This document shows, piece by piece, positions 9,951-20,904 of a DNA stretch of 30,860 bases. The DNA is from Sperchopsis tessellata. Lineage: Eukaryota; Arthropoda; Insecta; Coleoptera; Hydrophilidae. The position numbers were made by a program, and so were the translations under genes. The stretch lies in contig JAWQRN010000354.1 of NCBI GenBank assembly GCA_033557685.1, positions 1 to 30,860 on the forward strand. Reading direction: 5' to 3'. Positions within the stretch are counted from its first letter, which is position 1, and each line of letters opens with the position of its first letter. The notes under the pieces were generated by a model that ran no database searches, was not told the DNA's origin, and saw only the letters and a list, made by a program, of their open reading frames with translations.

Positions 9951-11228
9951 CTATAACTGTTCACTGTTCTCATGATATAAATTTAAAATAATGTGCATAG
10001 GTATTCCTAATTCTCTTCTTTTGTATTTGTTGATGGTTTATTAAATATGCAGTAATTTTATCGTAATAACTGAGTATACAAATATTGTCTCCTTTTTACA
10101 ACATGTTTCTCCTAATTTAGTGTTTAATGCAAAATCCTTTAATGGCAGATTGTTTCAATGATATGCATAAATTTGCTTATGTATAGTATACGTGTGTCGT
10201 ATGATATAATTACATTTTCAAAACTGCTTTTTGATCTTTTGTACGCACACTTTTATTTTTACAAACGTTTCGTTCAGTGTTGGAGGGGACATTATCAGTA
10301 TATGATTAGCATTTCTATGAGCTACATATCAGTCTATATTTAACAATTTTTAGAGATATGGCAGTCTACACCTTTTATTTTTATGAGCTACATGTCAGTT
10401 TACACCTAGTAGCTTAAGAGCTATATTTTTATACGTAGTAACAAGGATTGTTACGCTTTCTTAAATAGTGGTACAGGGAACTTTTACAAAAATACAACGC
10501 ACAAATTCCATATGTCATATTTTCGTCAATTGTCAAGTAATATGTGATATAATTACAACAGGAAATATTAATACAGGCTTTGTTTTTACATTAAATAAAG
10601 AAATTGTACATATCACGATTTTAAATAGGATTTATATAGAATCCTCGGAAACAATAGTTTTCTAAAATATTACAATGAAAATTGATGTTTATCCAGCGCA
10701 ATAACATGATATACTTGACCTGTAATGAAAAATATTAATATACCATTTACGTTAGTCGTATATGTATTATTTATGATCTCGAAATTAACTTCAAAATAAT
10801 AAATCTATTTTATATGAACAAATTACAATTTCTGACATTGTGTGGCAGCCTATTTACATATTTATTATTATTTTTTTTTTTAAATTGCATTTACAAATTT
10901 ATTCAATGAGTGGGTATATTGACGAGATTATCAGAAATGCATCAATTGTAGTGGAGCAAATAAATAATAAGATAATAACGGTAGATCAGTACTCAAGGCA
11001 CTGCTCTACTAGACAAATTAATTAAACTGATTTAGCAAATATTTTAGTGAGAACATTTATTCTTGGACCGTTATTACAAATCACAAATTCGTAATTAAAT
11101 AAAAAAACTGTTGAAATCTAATAAAGGACTTTTGTTAACATATCACGAATTTGTATAAATAGAAAAAGTTTATTAAAGATATAATGTAATACATATTATT
11201 TAATTTCATAGTATATAATTTATATGTT
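9951..11228. other. AT-rich interval with a small three-copy repeat
   Basis: No gene is recognised. Three degenerate copies of an ATGAGCTACATRTCAGTYTA word lie at 10318-10339, 10352-10372 and 10383-10406, spaced 31-34 bases. The short frames at 10158, 10468 and 10840 look like random AT-rich sequence. Confidence 0.45.
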
Positions 11229-11891
11229 TGAATATTGTGGGTGGAAACCGTATAGAGGCTCTGGTAAGTGCCGAAGTTTCGTCCACAGTTGCAAGGGACA
11301 TTTTCATAGCAAGTGATTTTACTTCCATGAATGAATTCTCTACACTGATCCAAACTCGGCCGGATCATGCTTATATAAGCAAGACCTGGAGTGGGGGATG
11401 CGCACTAGCGCATGGCCGTTGCGTTCGGGCGATTGTTGCCGAGTGCAGGAGAGAAATGATAGAGGAGCATTCTCCAAACAATTGGGAGTTGAAAACCATC
11501 GTCCCTATTGATACTGTAGGGGCAATTATAAACCTCAATGACTTCACGGAATTTTCTGGGAAAATAAGAAGGCTCCCGAGCTAAGACTTTAGTATCTTGG
11601 AACTAGAGAGCCATAGAGGTTTATAATCGCCCCAATCGGTTTCAAACTCCTAATTCCTTGGCGAGTCCCCCACTCTGATTTCTTTCCTGCACTCGGCAAC
11701 GTTCGCCCGAACGCAACGGCCATGCGCTAGTGCCCACTCCCCACTCCATGATCCGGCCGAGATTGGATCATTGCAGTGAATTCATTCATTGAAGTAACAT
11801 CACTCGCCTTTAAAATGTCCCTTGCAACAGTGGACGAAACGGCGGCACTTATCTGAGCCTCTACACGGTTTCCACCCGGAAACAATATTCA
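11229..11891. mobile_element. Complete foldback (long inverted repeat) element
   Basis: Left arm 11229-11536 and right arm 11616-11891 are inverted copies around a 79-bp spacer. The ends are TGAATATTG and CAATATTCA. Both arms carry the AACCGTRTAGAGGCTC word, TTTCGTCCAC, GTTGCAAGGGACATTTT, TCGGCCGGATCATG, CACTAGCGCATGGCCGTTGC and ATAAACCTC. The arms differ by point changes and indels: the left arm has an extra CTTATATAAGCAAGACC piece, which contains the 12-bp palindrome GCTTATATAAGC. It also has about 18 extra bases before its inner end and lacks about 5 bases near its terminus. The middle of each arm is much more GC-rich than the flanks. The left arm holds a 118-residue frame (11228-11584), but it is not kept open in the right arm, so I do not call it a gene. 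No flanking target duplication is evident. Pieces of the same family occur at 1, 7267 and 25135. It must be moved in trans, by an unknown enzyme. Confidence 0.88.
11537..11615 (+). other. Spacer (loop) of the foldback element
   Basis: Unpaired 79 bases between the arms. It contains GGCTCCCGAGC near 11571 and GAGAGCC near 11607, which could pair weakly and close the loop further. Confidence 0.7.
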
Positions 11892-11988
11892 TACAGCAAT
11901 CTATAACGTTAATTGGAGTAAGAATATTTAGATGTTTATTATCATTATTTCCAACTTTATTAGAAATAAAAATGCATTATTTACAATA

Positions 11989-12590
11989 TCAAATTCGTGG
12001 ATCTACAATGTTTTCAGAGCATTTTTCAACATTTACCTTATTGGCCATTTCTACTTTATGATTAAAATAATCTTCCACATATGTCACATTAAATAACAGA
12101 GTAGCAGTAGATCTTTTATAACTATGACCCTTTGTAAGTTTTGATATCTTCCATGTTTAAGAATGTAGCAATTTAAATGGTATATTTGTTAAAGTATACT
12201 TGCCTACCACTTGTCGTACACATTTACTATTACTGCAACACTTCTTTAGTAAAAATGTTGGCTTTTTTAGAAATATGACCATCATTTTTTCTCTTCAGAA
12301 AGAATATGAGCTTCTTGAATTTTGTCATGAACGCACATTGTTAATTTCAAAGTATTATGTTCACTCCATAAACTGTTTGGAGGCTTAAATATAGTCGCTC
12401 ATTCATTAAAATAAACCAAGAACATAGTTTTGTTTACTTCTTTTACTGTCTTAGAAACATAATCCTCTTTAAAAGTATTATATGATGGCTCATACCTATT
12501 TTCAGTGTCATTTTCAAATTCTTCCCAATCGCCTACTACTGACTCAAGCCTACTATTTTTAGTACATAATTGAATTGTCAGATATAAATG
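11989..12590 (-). pseudogene. Unidentified minus-strand coding remnant (two open segments)
   Basis: Two stop-bounded frames without a leading ATG look coding. The segment at 12590-12399 (63 residues) contains VVGDWEEFENDTENRYEPSY and then KEDYVSKTVKEVNKTMFLVY, ending at TGA. The segment at 12156-11989 (55 residues) starts TWKISKLTKGHSYKRSTATL, contains NVTYVEDYFNHKVEMANKV and ends DPRI. Between them a third frame reads PTFLLKKCCSNSKCVRQVVG. Mixed charge, low Phe/Ile bias and similar wording across a frame change suggest one gene broken by frameshifts, or exons of one gene. The acidic opening is reminiscent of the N-termini of some DNA transposases, but I see no catalytic motif. It could be a host gene fragment. 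Confidence 0.35.
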
Positions 12591-12593
12591 TCA

Positions 12594-13800
12594 AAAATAT
12601 TATTAATTAAATTTGGAATTAACTTTTTGTTAGTGACAAAAACGTAACGCGCGACGCGTTTGTATATTTATTTTCTGTCTTCAGTTGTACTCTGGACAGA
12701 AAAATTCACTTATCTTTCCTTAGATCGCAAGTAACTATTACCATGCACATATACTTATGTGCATTTTCTAATACGTTCATTCTCTATGCGATTTGGTGCA
12801 GTAGTTTAAATTAAAGTTATTTAGTCTAATATCTAAACATTTTCACTAAAGTGGATTTAATTATACGGAACATAATTAATTAAACATAGCATAACAGTGG
12901 CTTTACAACAATGAATACCTTTTAACTACCATTTCTTTGTATTTTCCAAGTTCTAAAGATGTAAGGAATTATGAGAAATTAAATGCTGGCACTCTCTTTA
13001 CATACAAATGAAAATATTATTCGTTCCATTCTTGCAATCTCCAGGTTCCCAAAATATATTTCACGTAAAAAGGAACAGATGTGCGACTGCTAGGGATTAG
13101 AAATCGCAACATTGATTTTGCAAATGCTTCTGCGGCTTTCTGTCTGCATCCACTTTTTATTCAAACCGGAATCCTTCGGTATAGTTGATTTAGTGTTTCT
13201 GTAATTTATTGAAACCGTTAGCTCCGGAGTGAAGAAGTACAGTCCTATTAATATTCCATTGTACGAGGGAAGCATTACTTGTGTTGTTGTGTAGTCGTAT
13301 ACTGCTGAATTGGGAGAATCATTTATCTATGACCTAGTTTAGACAGAGGGCTACGTAAGTTCGTTTTGATTGTAAATATTTTATAATGGATTTATTGATT
13401 TCTCTTCTAAGTAAGGCTTCCATTTTACGTTTACTAAACATAACTAAAAAATTGTATCTTGATGTTTATTAAATATCAGGCAGACATAGATTTAGAGATA
13501 CCTAACTATGTATTTAGCAACTATTGGTTGATGCTGTGTAAATTAGATTCTAGGTTATTGTCTGTTCTTGAACATTTTTCCCCAAAATATATAATAAACT
13601 CTTTTTTATAAAACAAGGTTTCAATCATAAAAAAAATATTTAGACAGATATTCAACAATCCTCTTTCAATAAAATGCCATGTACTATAATGTAAATAGGA
13701 GAGCTAAATGCTGATTCCATCTCAGAAAGTTTTCTTTCAAACTCTAATATATCTCCAATATATCCATATGGGTTAGAACTTCAGCACGCGACACTATTTA
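12594..13800. other. AT-rich interval, no gene established
   Basis: A less AT-rich pocket lies at about 13080-13290; on the minus strand it holds a 61-residue frame (13275-13090) containing SGLNKKWMQTESRRSICKI, which I cannot place. A CGCGCGACGCG cluster occurs at about 12650. Nothing else stands out. Confidence 0.4.
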
Positions 13801-14110
13801 ATTTTTGTCTCTAATATGCAATGAAACTGAGAGAGATCATGAGAATGCAGGGATAGATTTTTTAACTTTCAAAAGCAATAAATCCAGTAGATCATGATAT
13901 GCTACATAAGATTTTGAAATTTTATGCTTTTTGAAGGAACATGCCGTAATGATTTGTTATTTTGGAAAACCAGCACTACACTCGGTAGCCAGATGAATGA
14001 GGACATCCCAAGCATCAATACTAGGATCATTAATTTTCCGCCATGTGAGCAATTCAAATCAATTTCCCTAAATCGGAAGTATTACATTATATAAACTGGG
14101 GTTTTTCTCG
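13801..14110 (+). pseudogene. LINE reverse transcriptase fragment (jockey/CR1-like)
   Basis: Two RT signature boxes survive in order. LSKAINPVDHDMLHKILKFY (from 13866) corresponds to the box that normally reads LSKAFDTVDHD, with the catalytic FD replaced by IN. QASILGSLIF (from 14009) corresponds to the PQGSILGPLLF box. They lie in different frames with a stop shortly after the first. The intervening sequence fits the usual spacing between these boxes. Weak RT-thumb-like wording (KIQRFQ) recurs near 14720, so the element may run on to about 14800. No endonuclease and no ADD box are recognisable. The fragment is long dead. Confidence 0.65.
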
Positions 14111-16459
14111 AAGGATCTATTGCTAAATCATTACAAAATACTCCTTGGCTCTATGCTAAACCAAATTATATAGTAATTTCTGAGCATGATGTTGAGCAAA
14201 ATATGTATTCAAAATCAGCACACTAATACATCAACTATCTATTTTACACATGAAGTGGTAGGAGAACACGTAGCTTTTTCTATGTATTTGAAATTGATAT
14301 TTGATATTGATGTTTGTCGTTCTGCTTATTTTTGGTTATATGCAGAAAACTTTTTTCATCGCTACTGCTGCTAAAAAGAGATGTTAGATACATTTCCTTT
14401 GAACTAGTATAGGCTAGTTGTAAATCATAAGGCTGCTAGTTCATAATCAATTTAAAAACTAGAGAAACTATGAACATATATAGTTATCAAGAATATTGTA
14501 GACGAGTGTTTGTCTTGAATCAAAACTTACTATTTTCATGTTGGATTTTGTGGAGGAAATATTTTATTGCTACTTGAGACAAATGTTTTACGCGAATACG
14601 CATTTATTAGATACACAGGCTTATGTAACATACCTAACCATATTTTTGAACATCTCAATCAATAACTACTACGTGGTACTTCCCAAAAGTTATGGGAGTG
14701 GAAGTAACACCCTTGTAAAAAAAATACAGCGGTTCCAATGTTTTATTTTATTTCGTCGTAGTGGTGATGGAAATCTTTTTTTAGAAGGTTGTTGAGAGCA
14801 ATCATTGCTATTTATTGGATATTCTCAATGGCCTAAAATGTGACTATATGGCCCATGTGTTAAGGTTGTTTTCTAACAGTGCATTAATTTAATATTTTGT
14901 CTCAGTCATAATCGCACTGTTAACACTGTATTATTTAATTTGTAATATAAATGTCCAAAAACGGTTGAAAACGATATCATTATTTCAAAATAATGAAAAA
15001 GGGAAAGTAAAAATAATATATTGCATCAAAACAACAGGCTTACTAATGTTTATCTGTCGAGATATAATGAGCGAAACATCTACCTTGAGCCTTTGGTATA
15101 CTAAATTCATTTACATTTATATGTATATTTGCTACAGAATTACGTTTTATGAATACGATTTAAACATGAGATTTGTGTAACAAATATTTTTAATAAATAT
15201 GACTTTTTAGCTTTGAGGGCTATAAATATCCATTGAAATTGTTTTCAACTGTGATGAAAATTTAACCTTAGGTAGCGTGATAAGAGGGGGTCGACTGAAA
15301 AATAAATTTAATCAACTGTTAAAAATTCCGTAGTATTCTTTTTTTATTTAAACAGTAAGTTAAATACCAGGTTTCTTAAATATAAAATTGAATTCATGCC
15401 CGTTTACAGCTATTGTGGCACACCTTTCATATTCTAACTTCAAATAAAATTCGGATAATGTTATATTATGTTTAGTTTAACAATGAGGATGATAGAATAA
15501 CAATGTAGAAGGTAACTGCGTTGGTTGTATCAATCAATAAACGCAATGTTGGCACTTTATTGAAACTCTTTACAGTTTAAATCACTTTCATAGATAAGCA
15601 TCCGTTAATTTATTTAAATAATTAACTTCATTTCCATTAACTTAATACCATCCTATAATAGGCTATTTATTGAATAATTGTCTCTTTGTATTAGTCTAAC
15701 ACAATACATGAATAATGAATACTTTTGTCATCTATAAACAATCATAAAAGGAAATGTTTCTAGGTATAATTTTTATTAAGTGAAATAACATTCAATGCTA
15801 CTGGTAATAGTGATTAGTACTACTTAAATTAATAAATCTTTACTACTTATTTAATTGCGTCCATTTAAGTTTTTGCTATTGATTGAAATTGAATTGAACT
15901 AACGAAATAATACCAAATTCCGAGACAAAACAAAACTAATATTTGCTTCACTAATTTTCGATTTGATTTCTCTTCGATATTAGTGCGTAAATCATATATT
16001 TGTTAATATAGATGAAATTTTATATCATTTAGGTAATATATACCTTAATATGATACGAAATTCACATAAACAACAGTAATAATAAAAGACAGTGTAATTG
16101 TTGGAAATTTGTTTTGTTAAACAAATTTTTAGCTTATCGGAAATATTGCATTATTGCAGCCTTATTTGATGTTGTACCAACAACTATTGTACAGACCCTA
16201 ACTACCTAACGGTACTTAGAATACGTGCCTTTATCAGCTTTCTTTTATTTTACCTGAGTCTGCATATAGGTTATTACTTTTGACTTGTAGTAATTATCAA
16301 TATTTAGTACTAGAAAAGTCTTTATTTGTACTATTTTACTTAGTCTAATAAACTTCGTTTCTTAAACAAATCTTCCTCTATAATAATCTCCATATAAATA
16401 ACAGCACAAATAACAACTGACTAATGTATCCAAAGTGTTTTAAGTGTCAATAAACACCG
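14111..16459. other. AT-rich interval, little recognised
   Basis: The first 700 bases may hold the ragged tail of the preceding LINE; the 85-residue frame at 14538-14795 includes KKIQRFQC, like RT-thumb wording. From 14830 to 16440 I see no gene, repeat array or RNA motif. Confidence 0.4.
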
Positions 16460-16700
16460 TTTGTATTCTATGAATTCCTTTATTTTGTCATCACTAACTT
16501 CAATTGGCTTTCCTGAGTGTGGTGTAAAGTTAATATCAAAATCTCCAAACCGAGAAACCAATTCTGACATTACCGAAGTTTTAATAATCTTCACTATACA
16601 CATCACAGTTATAATGAGCTTGCGTATAGTTTTTTTCTTTTCCAAAATAATACGTAAAAATATGACGATAATGTTCATTCTGATTTTTCTTTTTAAAATC
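16460..16700 (-). pseudogene. Mariner transposase N-terminal fragment
   Basis: The minus strand reads RFGDFDINFTPHSGKPIEVS followed by DDKIKEFIE (16545-16463). This is the linker of mariner transposases between the paired-like helix-turn-helix DNA-binding halves, which normally reads RSGDFDI, PRSGRPIEV and DDKIKALIE. Upstream in another frame (16575-16690) are NEHYRHIFTYYF and GKEKNYTQAHYNCDVYSEDY, matching the family's first helix-turn-helix. A frame change separates the two parts. The catalytic domain and the inverted repeats are not found, so only the DNA-binding end remains. Confidence 0.75.
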
Positions 16701-18122
16701 GACGGCAAACAAACAATTTTTAACGAAATCATGCACTTTTTATTTCTACAGCAACCGAAGTTAGATAGATATCAATACAAGAATGTCCATCTATTAAAAA
16801 AATACTCAATTACGTTTTGGTCAACCTGATAGATATGATATAGTAGTATTTCCAATAAAAGCTTTTTTTATGGGAAACAAAACGAAATAATTATCAACTG
16901 GTTGATATACTACGGGATAATAATTCAATTAACTAGTTTATTATCTAATCTTAACATATCAGTTTTATTTAATATTTTAATTCTAGGAAAGGTAGTTAAG
17001 AATCGTATTTTAATTCATAAAATTAACAATGTTTAAATAAATTAAACGTTTAGTTTTTACTTCATTCAGATCCAATTTAAATTTCAAAACATTGGAGGGC
17101 AGATATTCCAGTCTACACTGATTTATTATATGAAAACTAAGCTAAATAAAATTCAACAGGTATTAAAATTGCGTTAATTAGACCCAACTCTTCGGAGCGA
17201 TAGCACAGAGAGATTTAAATCCTTTCAACGCTGCCTCCTTGCACAAAAAGTTGGAGATTGTATACCTCTTGGAACGAGTACAGAAATTACTTACATAAAG
17301 AATAAATTACAGAAGTAGATCAAACTTGGATAAAATTATAATCAAGCTTACAAAATGCAATAAAAGTTACAGCAAAATTACGAAATTGAAACAAAATATT
17401 TATTACGCCTCGTAATAGACTATATATTATATTTTATCGGAAATGTTTAGTTCGCTCCTGAACGTATTATTTCGTTTGAAAACATTAAATGAAAGAAGAG
17501 TTAATTATTTTATAGGCGTAATCAGAAAATAATAGAGGATATAGTTTGTTTTTTTGAATTGTAGCTAGTAAGCATACATTTGTTAAAGTTCTTACAAATG
17601 AAAATTATTATACATTTTAGGTTAAATGTTTCAACAAACTTAAAGTATTCATTTAAAAGTGAAAGAATAGTAGACGAAAGTCATTTCTAGTAAACATATA
17701 TTATGCCATTAGGTTAATGGTTAGACTATTTCAGCAAGTAAACCAATTTATTTGACTTTAAAACACGTTGGAAATGGTAGGTATTTTATGGGAATTGAAG
17801 TTAAGACATTATTAAATGTGGTTGAAAAGTTTGTAGGTATAATTGCATTACTGAAGAAAAAGATATTTCATGAAATGGGGGAATTCAGTGATTTATTTGA
17901 GCGTACTAGTTTTAACACTAATCTAATGTATTGTCTCGGACACAACAAAAGAGGTACATAATTATAATGCTCGTATTTTAAACATATATTTAATTAGAAC
18001 TGAATTAATAGCGATCTATAAACACCCCTATCAAAGAGCAACTTGAAACGACTCATCAAGAATACTCATTGCAACTAAATAAATAATACCCAAATCTAAG
18101 ATAAAACGAAAAATTCTTATAT
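16701..18122. other. AT-rich interval, no gene recognised
   Basis: About 17170-17300 is less AT-rich and reads LFGAIAQRDLNPFNAASLHK on the plus strand, which may be decayed coding sequence that I cannot name. The 69-residue frame at 17752-17961 has no recognisable domain. Confidence 0.4.
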
Positions 18123-18127
18123 ACCCC

Positions 18128-18466
18128 TTATACCGCCGGAAAACTTTCACTCTGATTATACGCAGAATCAGAATTGGTTATACTCTCTTCGAAAAAGTTC
18201 TTACTAGGACCAGTTCGAAAATCATTAGTCGCGCACGCATCGAGTTTGATCAACTTGTTTCAACGCCCACTTTAAAATTAGTGCTTGATATTTTTGCGAA
18301 ACAACAATTGTTCCTTCCCTATTCCTTTATCTTATCCTGCCCTGAACTCTGAATGCCTTTTACAACAAGTATAATAACGCCAGACGCTCTCAGAGGAATC
18401 GCCACAACAAGGTATGAACGATCTGTAATTTGTTATCGAAGGAATTATTCATACTTTCAATCTACA
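18128..18466 (+). repeat. 5' LTR of the BEL/Pao element
   Basis: It aligns along its length with 20905-21357. Shared words include CGCGCACGCATC, AACAACAA, CCCTGAA, ATAATAACGCCAG, GGAATC and TAATTTG. It is about 110 bases shorter because a piece corresponding to about 20955-21050 is missing. It ends near TCTACA, and the following GTCCTTCGAAACAG (from about 18474) is where a primer-binding region would lie. Confidence 0.82.
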
Positions 18467-19600
18467 GTTTTTTGTCCTTCGAAACAGATTTCCTCGTATT
18501 TTGTATGTTCTCACTCGCATTGTTATTTTGTACTCGAACTTTCATGTTTCAAAATAGATAACTGTTTTCTAATGCCTCACTGTGGTTCTTATTAGCTAAC
18601 AGTTATATGGTAATTCCTTTTAACTGTTACCTAGTATTTGTGTGTATCAAAATACCACCAACACGCAATAATCAATCCCCTGTAAATTTTTATCACTATT
18701 TCGAAGAGTTATGTTTTCTAAAACACAGCCTTGGAAATGTTCTAACCATAGGATAATTTGCTGAAATGGATTCTGTCAAGATGGCTCACTTTTAAGCGTT
18801 ACGCAAATCTGTATCAAAGGCACTAAAACCGTCAAATTCGTTATCTTCTCTCTCTTCATCGACTCAAGCCAATATTTTATTGATTCATGACAACCCATCG
18901 CTGTGTCATCTTCCAAAATTTATATAGCTCCTTGATTTCGTGCTAGCACAATGGAAAATCGTAAATACATTTCGCTAAATAAAAGTGAATATAACACAGT
19001 GTTACCTAATACAAATATTAAAAAAAACATCGCTACTAACTAGTTCAGCGTCGAATGATCAAACCTTGCCTTTTTCCATATGATCTCAATGCAAAGAGTA
19101 ACACCGCATTTTCTCTTGTGGAAATCTTAAAGCCTTTACTCCTCAACAACGCTTTGAAATCAAAGAGTCAATGCCAAAATTGTCTCTCGTCCCAACATAT
19201 TTAAAAATCTACATAAAAATGTACATCTGCAACGCTTTTCATTACACTTTACTGTATTTAGAACCCTCTCCATCATGGTATGCATTCAGTTTGAACGCTA
19301 CCGAAGCATTGTCGGGACATGTACTGAGTAAAAATCGTAGATCATCAAGATAACCTTCGCCTAACGAGGACAATTATTAACCCAGGCTCGAACGTATCTA
19401 TAATCACGTTCGTTCAAATACTTGGACTACATTCTACGGCACCATCCTGTTACTATCGCTTTTTTGGGGCAAGCTTTTATACCAGGCAGTGAAGATAGAG
19501 TAATATGTCACATCAGCTCAGTATATTCTAAAGCTCCACCTATAGTAGCTGATGCCACAGTATTTCCGCATATCACCTAGAATCTACCGGAGAGAGTACT
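18467..19600 (+). pseudogene. Presumed gag region of the BEL/Pao element
   Basis: By position, between the 5' LTR and the protease-like part, this should be gag. Base composition is closer to coding DNA than the flanks, but stops are frequent and the wording is too worn for a direct match; LPKF occurs at about 18915, a word common in BEL gag. I rely mainly on context. Confidence 0.45.
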
Positions 19601-19720
19601 GCTGTCATCGATATTTCAAAAATTTGTCACCTTACCTTTAGCTGACTCTAATTTTGGGTAATTCGCACCCATCGATTTTCTGGTAGGAAAAAACCTCAAA
19701 TTTTGTTAAACTGCCCATTG
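19530..19720 (+). pseudogene. BEL/Pao aspartic protease region, decayed
   Basis: In one plus-strand frame with stops the segment reads VFPHIT, then NLPE, FVTLPLADSNFG (19623-19658) and APIDFLVGKNL (about 19665-19697). The order matches the stretch after the active site of BEL proteases, which runs LPKIT, LPS, L-LADP-F and P-IDLLLGAD. The protease matures the polyprotein inside the particle. The DSG active-site word is not readable. Confidence 0.7.
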
Positions 19721-19999
19721 CACCTATAACAGGGGAGCCATCTGCATTACCCACATCCCTTCGTTACATCATAAAGGGAAAATGCAGTCACTCCACCTCC
19801 ACTAGTGCTACAAGCTTCTCTATAAACTCGGTTCATTCTCCTATATTTAGCCCTAACGATACTCAAGCGTAAATTAATTTCACACGGTTTCATATGAGAT
19901 ATTTTACAAGGAGATATATTGTCTCCTAACCCTTTGAAGATCGATCACAAGAATTGAAACCAAACACTGTGCATCACTTGCAGGTCGGCCGACAACTGC

Positions 20000-20840
20000 T
20001 AGAAATCTTTCTAACGATAGTGGAGAATAACCGCTTATAGATGTATTCGATTTCGAATATTTCCACGCAAACTATAGTATAGGCTTCCCGCACAAACTCC
20101 AACCATACTTAAGACATCCATCCCTCTCTCGCGAACAATGAAGATTTTTCATAAAGGTTGCAAATAATTGCGCAAGACCTTTCCTCATAAAAGAGTCCAA
20201 CTAGCGCGACGCTCCTGACCCAAATTCATACCTTTCGATCTAGAAGTTATGTATAGTCTTTCAATTGAATCATTCTCGATTGGATTAGATCACCTTATCT
20301 CTAGGTATGGGTTATGTTCCAGTATATTTACACGAATGAAAGCTGCGCTTAATTCGCGCCCCTTAATCCCACTCTCATCATCTTCTAATGAAACAGATTT
20401 TTTTATCACCAAGGAATTTTTCCATCGGACCTCTCATACTCGCCCCAGCCGACGAAAATATATGTTATCTAAAACTAGCTACATAGTCGCGTTGGTAACT
20501 TTAAATCTAGTTATCTAACATTTTTGAAACGTTGGAAGATAGAGCACCTTCATACTCTTCAACAAAGACGAACATGGAGAACTCAGTATCCTAACTTTGA
20601 AATTAGAAATTTTGTTTTGTTAGTTGACTAGAATTCCGCCCCTTTGAAATGAAAGTTTGGACGCATCACCAATGTTCATCCCGGTTCAATACAAATTGTA
20701 TGCGTTATATGAGTCATGGATGCTAAATGCATATTCACACGACCCGTTTCGAAAGTGGTGTCCTTCCCTGCTCCACCCGCACAGCCTTAATCTTAAGTTT
20801 TCTCTTAACATTGGTTTAGTTAGTTTTAGCATTATTTAGC
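20000..20840 (+). pseudogene. BEL/Pao integrase C-terminal half, decayed
   Basis: ALNSRPLIPLSS (20345-20380) is the BEL integrase signature just after the catalytic core. It is followed by NETDFFITKEFFH, equivalent to the DLDALTPGHFLIG-type region. Downstream, in other frames, come PPL and SLDASPMFIP (20638-20680) and RKWCPSLLHP (20750-20780). These equal the C-terminal PPLKWKLGRI, VHPG and RPV-KLCPLP region. Integrase inserts the cDNA copy. Frame changes and stops make it inactive, and the D,D-35-E residues are not traceable. Confidence 0.8.
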
Positions 20841-20892
20841 ATACTTTTGTTGATTGTATATCGTCATTAAGTTTTTCCCTGAGAATAAGCAT

Positions 20893-20904
20893 GGCCGGAG
20901 AAAA
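20893..20904 (+). promoter_or_regulatory. Candidate polypurine tract before 3' LTR
   Basis: GGCCGGAGAAAA directly precedes TGTTATCG, the inferred LTR start. Its position and purine content fit the primer for plus-strand cDNA synthesis, although two cytosines interrupt it. Confidence 0.5.

Noticed and set aside
11228..11584. 118-residue plus-strand frame in the left foldback arm
   Set aside because: The inverted right arm does not keep the matching frame open, and the frame spans arm and spacer; it is better explained by the GC-rich arm having fewer stops.
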